A stretch of DNA of 64,000 nt from assembly GCF_020151015.1 (NCBI RefSeq), contig NZ_CP083746.1, forward strand, positions 2,757,001 through 2,821,000. Direction: 5' to 3'. This DNA is from Pseudomonas sp. p1(2021b). GTDB taxonomy: Bacteria; Pseudomonadota; Gammaproteobacteria; Pseudomonadales; Pseudomonadaceae. Positions 56,210-64,000 of the stretch are shown in pieces. The translations under genes were made by a program, and so were the position numbers. The number at the start of each line of letters is the position of its first letter. The first letter of the stretch is position 1. The notes below the pieces were generated by a model. That model searched no databases, had not been told where the DNA came from, and was given only the letters and a program-made list of their open reading frames with translations.

Positions 56210-56703
56210 GCACTCTGTATGAACTGACCGGACAATTCAAAGAGTTGGCCGTCCTTATGGATGGGGCTGACGAAGACATGGCTATCGCGGTGCGCGACAC
56301 CATGGGCGCCATTGAGGCTGAATTCAACGACAAGGCGCTGGCAGTAAGCAGGGTCATCCTGAACATGGATGGCGATATCGAGGCCGTGGAGGCCGAGATC
56401 GATCGCCTCCAGGAGCGAAAGCGGATCATGTCCAATCGCAAGGGACAGATCATCGACTACCTGCGCGAGAACATGGAGGCGGCGAACATCACCAAGATTA
56501 GCTGCCCCCTCTTCACCATCACTCTGGCCAAAGGCCGCGAGTCAGTAATCATCGACGACGAAAAGGCGCTCCCTGACGATTTGGTCGATTCGCGCGTGAC
56601 CTATGTCCCTGACAAAAGAGCTATCTCCGAACGGATCAAGTCCGGCCAGGAGGTAAAGGGCGCCCATCTGGAGCGCGGCAAGTCTTCGATTCGTATCAAG
56701 TAA
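56206..56703 (+). CDS. Siphovirus Gp157-like protein
   Basis: A 165-residue protein with the Gp157 layout: N-terminal helical coiled coil (~20-90, EAEIDRLQERKRIMSNRKGQIIDYLRENM) and a beta-rich C-terminus (FTITLAKGRESVIIDDEKALPDD). Genes of this family accompany phage recombinases and SSBs. ATGA overlap with the annealing protein. Confidence 0.88.
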   Translation: MSTLYELTGQFKELAVLMDGADEDMAIAVRDTMGAIEAEFNDKALAVSRVILNMDGDIEAVEAEIDRLQERKRIMSNRKGQIIDYLRENMEAANITKISCPLFTITLAKGRESVIIDDEKALPDDLVDSRVTYVPDKRAISERIKSGQEVKGAHLERGKSSIRIK

Positions 56704-56713
56704 GAGATAACTC

Positions 56714-57175
56714 ATGCCAACACTTACCGATATCGGCCGCATTGGCCGCGACGCTGAACTGCGGTACACCGCCGGCGGCGACGCTGTGTGCAACTTGGCT
56801 ATCGCCTGCGACTATGGCCGCAAAGGCCAAGACGGCAAGCGGCCCGTGCAGTGGGTAGACGCCACGCTCTGGGGCAAGCAGGCCGAGGCCATGGCTCAGT
56901 ATTTGGTCAAAGGCCAGCAGATACATTTCACCATCGACGACGCGCATGTCGAGGTTTTCACGAAGTCCGACCAGACGCAGGGCGTCAAGCTCACCGGGCG
57001 AGTGATCGTCATCAAGTTTGCCGGAAGCCCGCCGCAGCAATCACAGGGCAACCAACCAGCACAGCAACCACGACAACAGCGTCCTGCCCCACAGCCTAGC
57101 CAGCAAGGCGTACCGCCTGACGCATTCGACGACGACATCCCCTTCGCACCGCTCCACCATCTCACAGGTGCATAG
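56714..57175 (+). CDS. ssb: Single-stranded DNA-binding protein
   Basis: A 153-residue SSB with an N-terminal OB fold (GRIGRDAELRYTAGGDAVCNLAIACD, WVDATLWGKQAEAMAQYL, KGQQIHFTID, ~1-105), a Gln/Pro-rich linker and the acidic tip DDDIPF. The tip is followed by eleven further residues, so it is not strictly terminal as in host SSB, which may alter partner binding. Confidence 0.92.
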   Translation: MPTLTDIGRIGRDAELRYTAGGDAVCNLAIACDYGRKGQDGKRPVQWVDATLWGKQAEAMAQYLVKGQQIHFTIDDAHVEVFTKSDQTQGVKLTGRVIVIKFAGSPPQQSQGNQPAQQPRQQRPAPQPSQQGVPPDAFDDDIPFAPLHHLTGA

Positions 57176-57177
57176 CC

Positions 57178-57366
57178 ATGCCACTCGCAACCATCCTTGA
57201 GCTTATCCAGCGCCGCAAGGAACTGGATAAGCACCTACAGCTGCTGTTCAACCGCAGCTGCCAGTGGGGCCGCGCCGAACGTGTGCGCGGCGCCGCGACT
57301 ATCGAGAACCTGACCCAGCAGCTGGTCGAGATATCGGACAAGCTGAAAACGGCCGGAAGCACATGA
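57178..57366 (+). CDS. Small early-left protein
   Basis: A 62-residue helical, basic protein (MPLATILELIQRRKELDKHL) two bases after ssb. Function unknown. Confidence 0.65.
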   Translation: MPLATILELIQRRKELDKHLQLLFNRSCQWGRAERVRGAATIENLTQQLVEISDKLKTAGST

Positions 57367-57447
57367 AGCGGATCAACAACCTGGTCCGCCAGAGGCGCCG
57401 ACAAGCCCAGTCACACCTACCACCCAGCGGACTCATGGAGAACAGCC

Positions 57448-57813
57448 ATGCAGAAAGCCCCTTCCGGCGTAGTCAGCCTGCCATCTTGGCTCAAGTCGCC
57501 AGTCAAGAAGCTATACATCACCCGCAGCGGCGGCCAGTACCGGCCTGATGACGTGGCCCTTGCCTTCGCGCTGAGCCTTCGAGTGCACGACAGCGCCGAT
57601 CACCTGCGCAGGCTGGACCGGCGCCTGGTCGACAAAGTCTGCCTCGAGCACCAGCCGAACATGAAACGCCTGGCCCGCGAGCCGGACGACGCCAAGGTGT
57701 TCGACGCCGCGCTCAAGATCATCAACCGGGTTTGCGACCTGCTCGAGTACGCGCCGGGCACCGCGTTCGTGCGCAATGGAGGCGATGATGGCTCTGACGC
57801 AGCAGCAGCGTGA
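57448..57813 (+). CDS. Early-left protein
   Basis: A 121-residue protein (MQKAPSGVVSLPSWLKSPVK), with GGAGAACAGCC upstream. Mixed strand/helix with a basic middle. It overlaps the next gene by 26 bases. Unknown family. Confidence 0.65.
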   Translation: MQKAPSGVVSLPSWLKSPVKKLYITRSGGQYRPDDVALAFALSLRVHDSADHLRRLDRRLVDKVCLEHQPNMKRLAREPDDAKVFDAALKIINRVCDLLEYAPGTAFVRNGGDDGSDAAAA

Positions 57814-58210
57814 CGAGAAGCGAAGGGCCAAGGCCGAACGCCTGCAGGAAGAAGACCTGCGCTTGAAGGTTCGACCAGGGACTAAGCAGGCCCTGCTGGA
57901 ACTGATGGAGTGGGCAGGCATCGAGGAACAGGGCGAGGCCATGACGCTGATGATTCACCACATCGAAGCTCTCGGGCATCACGCGCTGCTCAGGATTGCG
58001 CGCCACGAAATCGAAGCTCACCGATCTGTGGCGCGGACGGAGCCGCTGAGGCTGTCAGCCAGGAAGCGAACCGGGCAGCACCTGCGGGCGATCTGCGGAT
58101 GGGCTGACGCCTCAGCCAGCCAGATGATCGAGGCGCTGATCCACGGAATCCATGCCCTGGGCAGGCTGCATGCGGCGAAGTTTCTCACCCCGCCTGGCCC
58201 TGGCCTTTGA
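57788..58210 (+). CDS. Early-left protein
   Basis: A 140-residue protein from ATG 57788, spaced from GGAGG. It has two similar helical halves: LRLKVRPGTKQALLELMEWAGIEEQGEAMTLMIHHIEALG and LSARKRTGQHLRAICGWADASASQMIEALIHGIHALG. They look like an internal duplication of a ribbon-helix-helix-like unit, so DNA binding as a pseudo-dimer is a reasonable guess. Confidence 0.7.
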   Translation: MALTQQQRDEKRRAKAERLQEEDLRLKVRPGTKQALLELMEWAGIEEQGEAMTLMIHHIEALGHHALLRIARHEIEAHRSVARTEPLRLSARKRTGQHLRAICGWADASASQMIEALIHGIHALGRLHAAKFLTPPGPGL

Positions 58211-58256
58211 CCGGAAGAGCATGCTGATGATTCAGCAGGATCCGGGGGATGAGGTT

Positions 58257-58472
58257 TTAGCCCCGAATCTTCAATCCTTCTGACTCAGCAAAGGCCTTCG
58301 CGCGGGACAGAGCCGCTTCCTTTGCATCTTCCTCGCTGTCGAATTCGCCTTTTCGAGTAGGAGGAACCTTGCGCCCCTTAACGCTTACTGACTGGATGTC
58401 CCAGCCGCCCGCTGGACCGGCGATAAGAGAGACCTCAATGTCTCCTTCCCTGAAGTTACTGCTGATCTTCAT
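58257..58472 (-). CDS. Minus-strand small protein inside the early-left operon
   Basis: A 71-residue protein (MKISSNFREGDIEVSLIAGP) with AGAGGAAC upstream of ATG 58472. Strand-rich then helical. It is transcribed against the operon, so it is a moron that may be expressed in the lysogen. Unknown family. Confidence 0.65.
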   Translation of the reverse strand: MKISSNFREGDIEVSLIAGPAGGWDIQSVSVKGRKVPPTRKGEFDSEEDAKEAALSRAKAFAESEGLKIRG

Positions 58473-58583
58473 TTTCAGTTCCTCTGTCCGGCCCCATGCC
58501 GGTCACCCGTAATACTCCATCCCAAACCAAATTGCCACCATGCCGCCACCAGCACGGAGGGCGGCGCATGCATGGAGAAAGCC

Positions 58584-59222
58584 ATGAGCAAGAAGCCGAA
58601 AGCAAATCCAGCATCACGCAAGGTGCTGGCCTACACCGTCGAAACCAATGACCCAGAGGAATCCACGATCCAGTTTGCCTCGTCGAACGCTGCGGCTAGG
58701 CGCCAGGGCGCGGAGGAGATCGGGGCCGACTTCGGCGACGTGTCTTGCCGCCGCGCGCAATGGGCCGATCAGTATGCCGATCAGCCCTTCATCCCTGCCC
58801 AGGCCTACATCGATGCCGGCTGGTGGTTCGACTGCAACCACTGCGGTACGAGGTGCGACAGCGATGCCAGCCGCTGGGACGAAGAAGCTGAAACCGATAT
58901 CCCTCTGGACCTAGTGTTCGACGGTCGCGTCGTCTATTGCTCGGCGGAATGCAAGGAAGGCCACGAGAGCGAGGTGGCGGCACGCAACGCCAGGTTCGAA
59001 AAGTTCAAGGAGCGCGTCGTTGCTGCCCAGCCCGGCGTCACCTTTACCGAGTTCACTGGCGGATACCCGTATTGCGGAGACGGCGCAAGATTCACCTTCC
59101 CAGGCGCCCAGTACGGCGGCTCGGTCAGTGAAACCGAGGATGGCCAGGACCTGAAGTGGTTCATTGCCCAGGGCGACAAAGCTGCCTGGGATTACTTCAT
59201 CGCAGAAGGACCAGCCGCCTGA
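58584..59222 (+). CDS. Zinc-ribbon protein of unknown function
   Basis: A 212-residue protein (MSKKPKANPASRKVLAYTVE) with GGAGAAAGCC upstream. A treble-clef-like Cys cluster spans ~88-130: FDCNHCGTRCDSD and later YCSAECKEGH. The first 60 residues resemble a small alpha/beta unit. The protein lies before the two methyltransferase genes. Unknown family. Confidence 0.65.
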   Translation: MSKKPKANPASRKVLAYTVETNDPEESTIQFASSNAAARRQGAEEIGADFGDVSCRRAQWADQYADQPFIPAQAYIDAGWWFDCNHCGTRCDSDASRWDEEAETDIPLDLVFDGRVVYCSAECKEGHESEVAARNARFEKFKERVVAAQPGVTFTEFTGGYPYCGDGARFTFPGAQYGGSVSETEDGQDLKWFIAQGDKAAWDYFIAEGPAA

Positions 59223-59309
59223 CCCTCCCGCGCTGCCCGCCAGCGCCTTCCCCTATTCAACGATAACGCCGACCCGGCGAGGGCGGCGTCTGCACGCAAG
59301 GACAACGAC

Positions 59310-60461
59310 ATGACCCAGCAGCACCGCATCCTGGTGGGCGACTGCATCGAGATGATGCGGACGCTGCCGGATCAGTCAGTGCACACCTGCATCACCAGCC
59401 CGCCCTATTTCGGGCTGCGCGACTACGGGGTCGACGGCCAGATCGGCCTGGAGGCCTCCCCGCGAGAATTCCTCGACAGCTTGGTTGCAGTGTTCCGCGA
59501 AGTGCGCCGCGTGCTGCGAGATGACGGCACTATCTGGGTGAACATGGGCGACAGCTACGCTAGCGGTGGGCGCGGTGGTGGCGGGAGCTACATGGCCGAA
59601 AGAGGCGACGGAGCCTGGCAGGGCAAAGGCGAGGCTACCGGATGGCGATCAGCACCACCTGGCTGGAAGCACAAGGACTTGATGGGGATGCCTTGGCGCT
59701 TGGCCTTCGCACTGCAAGATGACGGATGGTACCTGCGGCAGGATATCGTCTGGGCCAAGCCGAACCCGATGCCAGAGAGCGTTCGCGACCGCTGCACCAA
59801 AGCCCACGAGTATCTATTCCTGCTGAGCAAGTCGCCGAAGTACTTCTTCGACCAGGACGCGATCAGGGAGCCAGCAAACCTAACCGGGAAGGGATCTGCA
59901 TCGACCTTTCGAGGCGGCGCTTACGTCGACGGTTCAACCTTCGATAACTCTAACGGCGGTACCCGGACGGTTTCAGGCAATGTGGTACCCCGTAACAACG
60001 GGGTTGGCTGGGGCCATGGCTATGATGCCGACCCGAAGCCTCGCACCGTGGGCAGCAAGCGCAACAGCTTCGCCAGGGAGACGAAGTACTCCAGCGGAGA
60101 ACATGGCCAGACGGGACAGCACAGGCCTGGCCGGGAACACATCAACTACGACACCACGCGAAACAAGCGCAGCGTCTGGACGGTGGCCACCAACGGCTTC
60201 AAAGGAGCGCACTTTGCCACTTTCCCGCCAGACCTGATTCGCCCATGCGTCCTGGCCGGCTCGCCGCGCGGCGGGATGGTGCTAGACCCGTTCGGCGGCG
60301 CCGGTACCACCGCACTCGTCGCCATGCAGGAGGGCCGGCAATCGGTCATCTGCGAGCTGAACCCCGAATACGCCGCTCTCGCCCGCCAGCGTCTGGATAC
60401 AGCCTGGATCGAAGGCGCCGCACAGATGGACTTCCTGCTGGACCAATCGCCAGCTGCTTGA
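59310..60461 (+). CDS. DNA methyltransferase, amino-group type (probably N4-cytosine)
   Basis: A 383-residue methyltransferase. Catalytic motif IV is TSPPYFGLRDYG (residues ~30-41) and comes before the SAM-binding motif I VLDPFGGAGTTALVAM (~338-353), the beta-class order. SPPY is more common in N4-cytosine enzymes, DPPY in N6-adenine enzymes. The Gly/Asn-rich middle (~205-300) is probably the target recognition region. No restriction enzyme is adjacent, so it is a solitary phage methyltransferase that may mask phage DNA. Confidence 0.92.
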   Translation: MTQQHRILVGDCIEMMRTLPDQSVHTCITSPPYFGLRDYGVDGQIGLEASPREFLDSLVAVFREVRRVLRDDGTIWVNMGDSYASGGRGGGGSYMAERGDGAWQGKGEATGWRSAPPGWKHKDLMGMPWRLAFALQDDGWYLRQDIVWAKPNPMPESVRDRCTKAHEYLFLLSKSPKYFFDQDAIREPANLTGKGSASTFRGGAYVDGSTFDNSNGGTRTVSGNVVPRNNGVGWGHGYDADPKPRTVGSKRNSFARETKYSSGEHGQTGQHRPGREHINYDTTRNKRSVWTVATNGFKGAHFATFPPDLIRPCVLAGSPRGGMVLDPFGGAGTTALVAMQEGRQSVICELNPEYAALARQRLDTAWIEGAAQMDFLLDQSPAA

Positions 60462-60474
60462 ACCTGAGGATCAC

Positions 60475-61398
60475 ATGACCACAGCAATCGACCTGTTCGC
60501 CGGCCTCGGCGGATGGAGCACCGGCGCGCGCGCCGCAGGTGTCCAAGTTCTCTGGGCGGCAAACCACTGGCCAGAAGCCGTGAAATGGCATGCGGCCAAC
60601 CACCCCAACACCGAGCACGTCTGCCAGGATTTGCACCAGGCGCGCTGGGAGCAGGTGCCGGCGCACGACATCCTGCTGGCTTCGCCCTGCTGCCAGGGGC
60701 ACGCCAAGGCTCGCGGCAAGAAGTCGGGCAACCCCGAGCATGACGCCTCGCGCTCGACGGCCTGGGCGCCTGTATCGGCCCTTGAGTTCCACAGGCCTCA
60801 AGCGGCGGTGATCGAGAACGTGCCGGAGTTCACCGACTGGGTGCTCTACCCGGCCTGGCTGCAAGCGATCCAAGCGCTGGGGTATCAGGCAGCACCGCAC
60901 ATCGTGGACTGCGCCGACCTCGGCGTGCCGCAGCACAGAGTGCGTCTGTTCATGGTGCTGACCCGCAGCAAGGCGCCGCTGATGCTGCAGTTACCGCAGG
61001 AGCGGCATGTGCCGGCGGCCAGCTTCCTCGACTTCGACGGCGGTCGGTGGTCTCCCATCAAGAAGCCCGGCCGGGCCCAGGCCACGCTCGACCGGGTGCG
61101 CAACGGGCGCCAGCGATTCGGCGACCGCTTCATCATGCCCTACTACGGCAAAGGCTCCGGCACCACCGGCCGCGACATCAACCGGCCGATCGGCACCATC
61201 ACCACCCTGGACCGCTGGGCCTTGGTCGACGGCGACCGCATGCGGATGCTCAGCGCCAGCGAGGCCCTGGCCGCGATGTCGTTCCCGGCAGACACCCTGC
61301 GCCCGGACAACCACCGGCTGACCATGCACATGGCCGGCAATGCGGTACCGCCGCTGGCAGGCCAGCGAGTAATTGAAGCCCTTTTGAAAGCCGCATAG
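60475..61398 (+). CDS. DNA cytosine-5 methyltransferase
   Basis: A 307-residue C5 methyltransferase: motif I DLFAGLGGWSTGA (~6-18), motif IV SPCCQGHA with catalytic Cys in the PCC variant (usual PCQ), motif VI ENVPEF, motif VIII QHRVRLF and motif X MHMAGNAVPPLAG. The target domain (~190-260) is short. It follows the first methyltransferase by 13 bases. Confidence 0.92.
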   Translation: MTTAIDLFAGLGGWSTGARAAGVQVLWAANHWPEAVKWHAANHPNTEHVCQDLHQARWEQVPAHDILLASPCCQGHAKARGKKSGNPEHDASRSTAWAPVSALEFHRPQAAVIENVPEFTDWVLYPAWLQAIQALGYQAAPHIVDCADLGVPQHRVRLFMVLTRSKAPLMLQLPQERHVPAASFLDFDGGRWSPIKKPGRAQATLDRVRNGRQRFGDRFIMPYYGKGSGTTGRDINRPIGTITTLDRWALVDGDRMRMLSASEALAAMSFPADTLRPDNHRLTMHMAGNAVPPLAGQRVIEALLKAA

Positions 61399-61411
61399 GC
61401 CGGAGCCACCC

Positions 61412-62170
61412 ATGCCCACAGAAAACCGATCCAATAACGCCGACGGCTGGATAGCCTGCGACGACGGCCTCCACCTGATCCAGATGGACGAGAACCTCAG
61501 CCATTACGGCTGGGTGTTCAGGAAAGTTGATGGAGGCCTTCCCTACTCGGTTCGCGAAGCCACACCCCACGAAATGACCCATGCCCAGGCTCGCCAGCAC
61601 CTGCGGATTGGAGTCGCGCAGGTCTCTGGGCAGGCGTTAGCCCCGCAGGCCCACCCCGAGCCTATAGCCTGGATGGTTGGTACTGCCTTCTGGTGGACCA
61701 AAGAAGAGGCAGAGCGGGATGCGGCGGCGACTGGGCTGCCGATTGTTGGCGTGGGCCCGATGATCGATACCGCTGAGGTTGAGCGGCTACGAGATGGCAT
61801 CAGCAGGCATTGGAAAGTCGTCTGTGACCAGCGTACCGAACTGGCCAAGCGGGATGCGCTGCTGCGCGAGATAGCCGACCATTGCAATGGGTGTGTCATG
61901 CCCACCGAACAGTTGCTTCGTGACTGGGGGTCAAGCATCGACGCCGCCTTATCCGTCAGCGTAGAGCCGAGCACTCTGCCTGACCCGCTTCGCTGCAACG
62001 AGTGCACACATGCCAACTGCGGCAAGTTTGACGGTCCACGCCAGGTCGAGTGCCGTGCAATGGCTGACAACGCCTGCGCACGCCCCGGTGCCGGTTCCCA
62101 ACCCTGGAGCACATTTGTACTGAATCTGGAGACGGGCCGACTATCTAGTGCGCCGGCCCTGCACGCTTAA
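61412..62170 (+). CDS. Early-left hypothetical protein
   Basis: A 252-residue protein. The N-terminal ~55 residues (WIACDDGLHLIQMDENLSHYGWVFRKVDGG) and the PEPIAWMVGTAFWWTKEEAERDA segment are both familiar phage early modules. A Cys/His cluster follows near 185-225 (RCNECTHANCGKFDG). Looks like a mosaic of small domains. Function unknown. Confidence 0.65.
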   Translation: MPTENRSNNADGWIACDDGLHLIQMDENLSHYGWVFRKVDGGLPYSVREATPHEMTHAQARQHLRIGVAQVSGQALAPQAHPEPIAWMVGTAFWWTKEEAERDAAATGLPIVGVGPMIDTAEVERLRDGISRHWKVVCDQRTELAKRDALLREIADHCNGCVMPTEQLLRDWGSSIDAALSVSVEPSTLPDPLRCNECTHANCGKFDGPRQVECRAMADNACARPGAGSQPWSTFVLNLETGRLSSAPALHA

Positions 62171-62445
62171 GCGGCTTTTCGCTGTTTGGATGCAATAACG
62201 CGAGCGCGCTCCACGCCAATGGCTAGTGCCCGTGTGATGGTTTCACCAAGGCGTTTTTCGTATGCCTCCTCTTTGATGGGCCTCCCTGAAGGAGAGTAAA
62301 CCCCGATGAACATCTGTGTTGCTCCAGTCCTAGATAGTCTGGCTTGGATGTCCAATGTTGTGCCATCGGACAACTCTTCCTCGTGAGTCCTGCAATGGAG
62401 TTGGGGATCGACCCAAGACCAGTACTTCGTTCCTCTGGTTCGCAT
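62167..62445 (-). CDS. Prophage paralogue of the chromosomal gene at 4251
   Basis: A 92-residue protein (MRTRGTKYWSWVDPQLHCRT) with AGGAG before the ATG. It shares WSWxDP and the exact block RLSRTGATQMFIGVY with the chromosomal protein at 4251-4577, plus a similar TRALAIGVERAR helix. It is on the strand opposite to the operon, so it is a moron. Function unknown. Confidence 0.75.
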   Translation of the reverse strand: MRTRGTKYWSWVDPQLHCRTHEEELSDGTTLDIQARLSRTGATQMFIGVYSPSGRPIKEEAYEKRLGETITRALAIGVERARVIASKQRKAA

Positions 62446-62477
62446 AACAATCTCCTTTTTGCTCCCCCAATAAACCC

Positions 62478-62561
62478 TTAGACCTTCAGGTCATTGGTAA
62501 GCCCGACCCAGCTGATGAGCGGATCTACCCAGTCCCAGAAAGCGTCACTGCGAATCCACAT
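62478..62561 (-). pseudogene. N-terminal fragment of the same family
   Basis: From 62561 the minus strand reads MWIRSDAFWDWVDP and then diverges to a stop at 62478. The first 14 residues match the start of the families at 4577 and 62445. It lacks the RLSRTGATQ core, so it is probably a truncated duplicate. The open frame continues upstream to 62699 without similarity. Confidence 0.5.
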
Positions 62562-62741
62562 GCTGGGCCCCCGCGCCTTTCGTCTAATCAGGTCGCGTCC
62601 ACCCACCTTAGCCCCGGTTGCCTCGACGGCGAAAACAATGTTCTGAAATGCACGCTGAATCTGACCACCGGCCGATTTTCTTGTACCGAACCCAACCACT
62701 TGTACAACTTACCGCCGCGATATGGCGGCCAAGGAATCGTC

Positions 62742-63266
62742 ATGCCCGAAAAAATTGAGTTGGACCTCGACGCGATCGAGGCGGCGGCCAAGGCTGCTAC
62801 ACCGCAAGACTTCGTCAGCGCCCAAGTCGGTGGTGCCGAAGAAGGATGGATGGAATGCCCTGAGTGTGGCGGTGAAGGCTCTGTCGAGCTGACGGCCGAC
62901 TACCTGAACTACGACGGCGTGGCACTGGGTGTCCAGTTCTATGGCATTGGTGAGCCGCACGTTCATGCTGAGGCGTACTACCGCGCTGCCAGGCCTGCTG
63001 TAGTGCTGGCCATGGTTGAAGAAATCCGAAACCTGCGCCAGCAGCTGGAGCAGCAGAAGGACACCAGCCGCACCATTACGCTCTCCGGCTGCGAGTTCAC
63101 CGAGGATGATCTGCTCCGAAAGGCGGTGCGGATGGCTAACGGCACCAGTCGACGCAAGACCCCACGCTGGGTGCTGATGAAGGATGTCTTCTGCTGCGGG
63201 TCTGGCGTCGCCCACGCGCTGTGCAGGCGCTTCAACTCCGACCCGGACGAGGAACTGAGCCGATGA
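62742..63266 (+). CDS. Early-left protein with Cys-rich segment
   Basis: A 174-residue protein (MPEKIELDLDAIEAAAKAAT), with the ARPAVVLAMVEEIRNLRQQLEQQ segment seen in Ead-like proteins. Two CxxC-like spots occur (MECPECGGEGS and VFCCGSG). C-terminal part helical. Unknown function. Confidence 0.65.
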   Translation: MPEKIELDLDAIEAAAKAATPQDFVSAQVGGAEEGWMECPECGGEGSVELTADYLNYDGVALGVQFYGIGEPHVHAEAYYRAARPAVVLAMVEEIRNLRQQLEQQKDTSRTITLSGCEFTEDDLLRKAVRMANGTSRRKTPRWVLMKDVFCCGSGVAHALCRRFNSDPDEELSR

Positions 63267-63334
63267 CCCGCCTCGCCCTCTGCCTCCTGCTGCTGGCCAC
63301 CGGCGCCAGCGCAGAACAAGGATTCTGCCAATGA
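63263..63334 (+). CDS. Possible 23-residue exported peptide
   Basis: The ATG overlaps the upstream stop by ATGA and encodes MTRLALCLLLLATGASAEQG followed by three residues. It is little more than a signal peptide. Overlap with the next gene supports translation, though it may serve only for coupling. Confidence 0.45.
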   Translation: MTRLALCLLLLATGASAEQGFCQ

Positions 63335-63480
63335 AAAAAGTCCACATGTGGTCACGCATGGCAATGCTCGGCCTTATCGAAGTGAAGTGCGGCCGCCTGG
63401 TCAAGGCAACCCAGTTCACCAGTGAGGCGAGCGATGTCACCTGCCTCGCCTGCCTGAAGCAAATGGAGAAGAAATCGTGA
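63331..63480 (+). CDS. Small phage protein with CxxC
   Basis: A 49-residue protein (MKKVHMWSRMAMLGLIEVKC) with a C-terminal CLACLKQME; the Cys residues at ~20, 40 and 43 could form a zinc site. ATGA overlaps at both ends support it. Confidence 0.6.
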   Translation: MKKVHMWSRMAMLGLIEVKCGRLVKATQFTSEASDVTCLACLKQMEKKS

Positions 63481-63680
63481 AGACCGTCATCGGGATTTTT
63501 CTAGTAGCCATTGGCGGGATGATCTTTGGACACATGGTGGCAACGCACCAGGCTCGCAGCTTTGAATGCCCGGCTATCCAGGCCGGCAACGAGCGCCAGC
63601 TCTCCCCGCACGAAACCCAACCCGAACCTACACCTGCTGCCGCGCCGGCGGCCTGGAATGATGAGAGGTATCAGCTGTGA
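63477..63680 (+). CDS. Small membrane-anchored protein
   Basis: A 67-residue protein beginning at GTG in a GTGA overlap. An N-terminal transmembrane helix (VIGIFLVAIGGMIFGHMVA) is followed by a Pro/Glu-rich tail. Unknown function. Confidence 0.6.
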   Translation: MKTVIGIFLVAIGGMIFGHMVATHQARSFECPAIQAGNERQLSPHETQPEPTPAAAPAAWNDERYQL

Positions 63681-64000
63681 AGGCGCTTTCCATACGCCAG
63701 CCCTGGGCCTGGCACATCATCTACGGCGGCAAGGACATCGAGAACCGGGCCTGGCACACCAAGTTCCGTGGGCGGTTCCTGGTGCATGCTGCCCAGGGCA
63801 TGACCCGGCACGAGCTGCGCGAAGCCAACAGGTTCTGCATGCTGCGCAACCTTCCGATCCCCATGGAGCTGGCCAGCCTACAACGTGGCGGCATCATCGG
63901 CTCGGTTGAGATGGTCGACAGCGTCGATACCAGCGACTCGGACTGGTACATGGGTGCCAAGGGGTTCGTCCTGCGCGATCCGCGACCGCTGCCGTTCGTA
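63677..64000 (+). CDS. ASCH-domain protein (cut by the window edge)
   Basis: GTG 63677 overlaps the preceding stop. The 108 visible residues begin MKALSIRQPWAWHIIYGGKD, with IENRAW and GRFLVHAAQGM, the canonical ASCH/EVE-like RNA-binding fold entry. ASCH proteins in phages may bind or modify RNA. The C-terminus lies outside the window. Confidence 0.88.
   Translation, partial: MKALSIRQPWAWHIIYGGKDIENRAWHTKFRGRFLVHAAQGMTRHELREANRFCMLRNLPIPMELASLQRGGIIGSVEMVDSVDTSDSDWYMGAKGFVLRDPRPLPFV

Larger units (their letters stand above)
7361..64000. mobile_element. Lambda-like siphovirus prophage (left end and most of the body)
   Basis: Gene order on the minus strand is replication, nin genes, Q position, holins, terminase, head, tail, fibres, lysis. 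A cI/cro control region sits at 47.1 kb and an early-left operon leads to the right edge. This is the integrated order of a lambdoid phage. The left end must lie between the integrase relic (ending 7360) and the first phage-like gene (7568). No integrase for this phage is in view; it is expected past 64 kb. Structural, control and lysis genes show no obvious disruption, so the phage may be inducible. Confidence 0.93.

Noticed and set aside
57363..57548. Frame starting MKRINNLVRQ after the gene at 57178
   Set aside because: It overlaps the better-supported gene at 57448 for 100 bases and becomes low-complexity; only its ATGA overlap speaks for it.

Overview
The window is about 7 kb of Pseudomonas chromosome followed by the first ~56.6 kb of a lambda-like siphovirus prophage that runs off the right edge. 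High GC, a Pseudomonas-type REP pair (1685-1776), the LysE/AraC/Ogt/CigR gene set and P. putida-like phage proteins point to the Pseudomonas putida/fluorescens lineage. This is inferred from gene content, as no rRNA or marker gene is present.

Chromosome (1-7360): the end of a parvulin-type PPIase, a LysE exporter diverging from an AraC regulator, a second LysE exporter, a metallophosphoesterase, the DNA repair protein Ogt, a CigR-like periplasmic protein, several small envelope proteins, and a frameshifted tyrosine-integrase relic next to the prophage boundary.

Prophage late region (minus strand, transcribed from ~40.8 kb down to 7.5 kb): Q-position gene, lipid A deacylase (PagL-like), two holins, a proteasome-like Ntn hydrolase, terminase small and large subunits, portal, MuF/SPP1 gp7-like protein, scaffold, capsid, head-tail joining genes, tail tube, gpG/gpGT with a -1 frameshift site, tape measure, gpM, gpL, gpK, gpI, gpJ, fibre genes, GH19 endolysin and Rz/Rz1 spanins. 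A SRAP gene with a perfect LexA box lies at the end. Moron genes, several with their own promoters or terminators, interrupt the late operon between gpK and gpI, before gpJ, before the scaffold and before the holins.

Early right region (minus strand, 47.1 to 40.3 kb): cro, small genes, a Rha/KilAC antirepressor, an O-like replication protein carrying an iteron origin, a P-like protein, an Ead-like gene, NinB and NinG.

Immunity region (47.1-51.4 kb): cro and cI diverge from three operator-like sites. Two more sites sit on a promoter (pL) at 51.4 kb. Between cI and pL, the position of rexAB in lambda, is accessory cargo including a two-gene module with a PIN-domain nuclease, the best candidate for an undescribed exclusion or toxin-antitoxin-like system.

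Early left operon (plus strand, 51.8 kb to the right edge): many small overlapping genes, a Rad52-like annealing protein, Gp157, SSB, two DNA methyltransferases of different chemistry and an ASCH-domain protein. The integrase is presumably beyond 64 kb.
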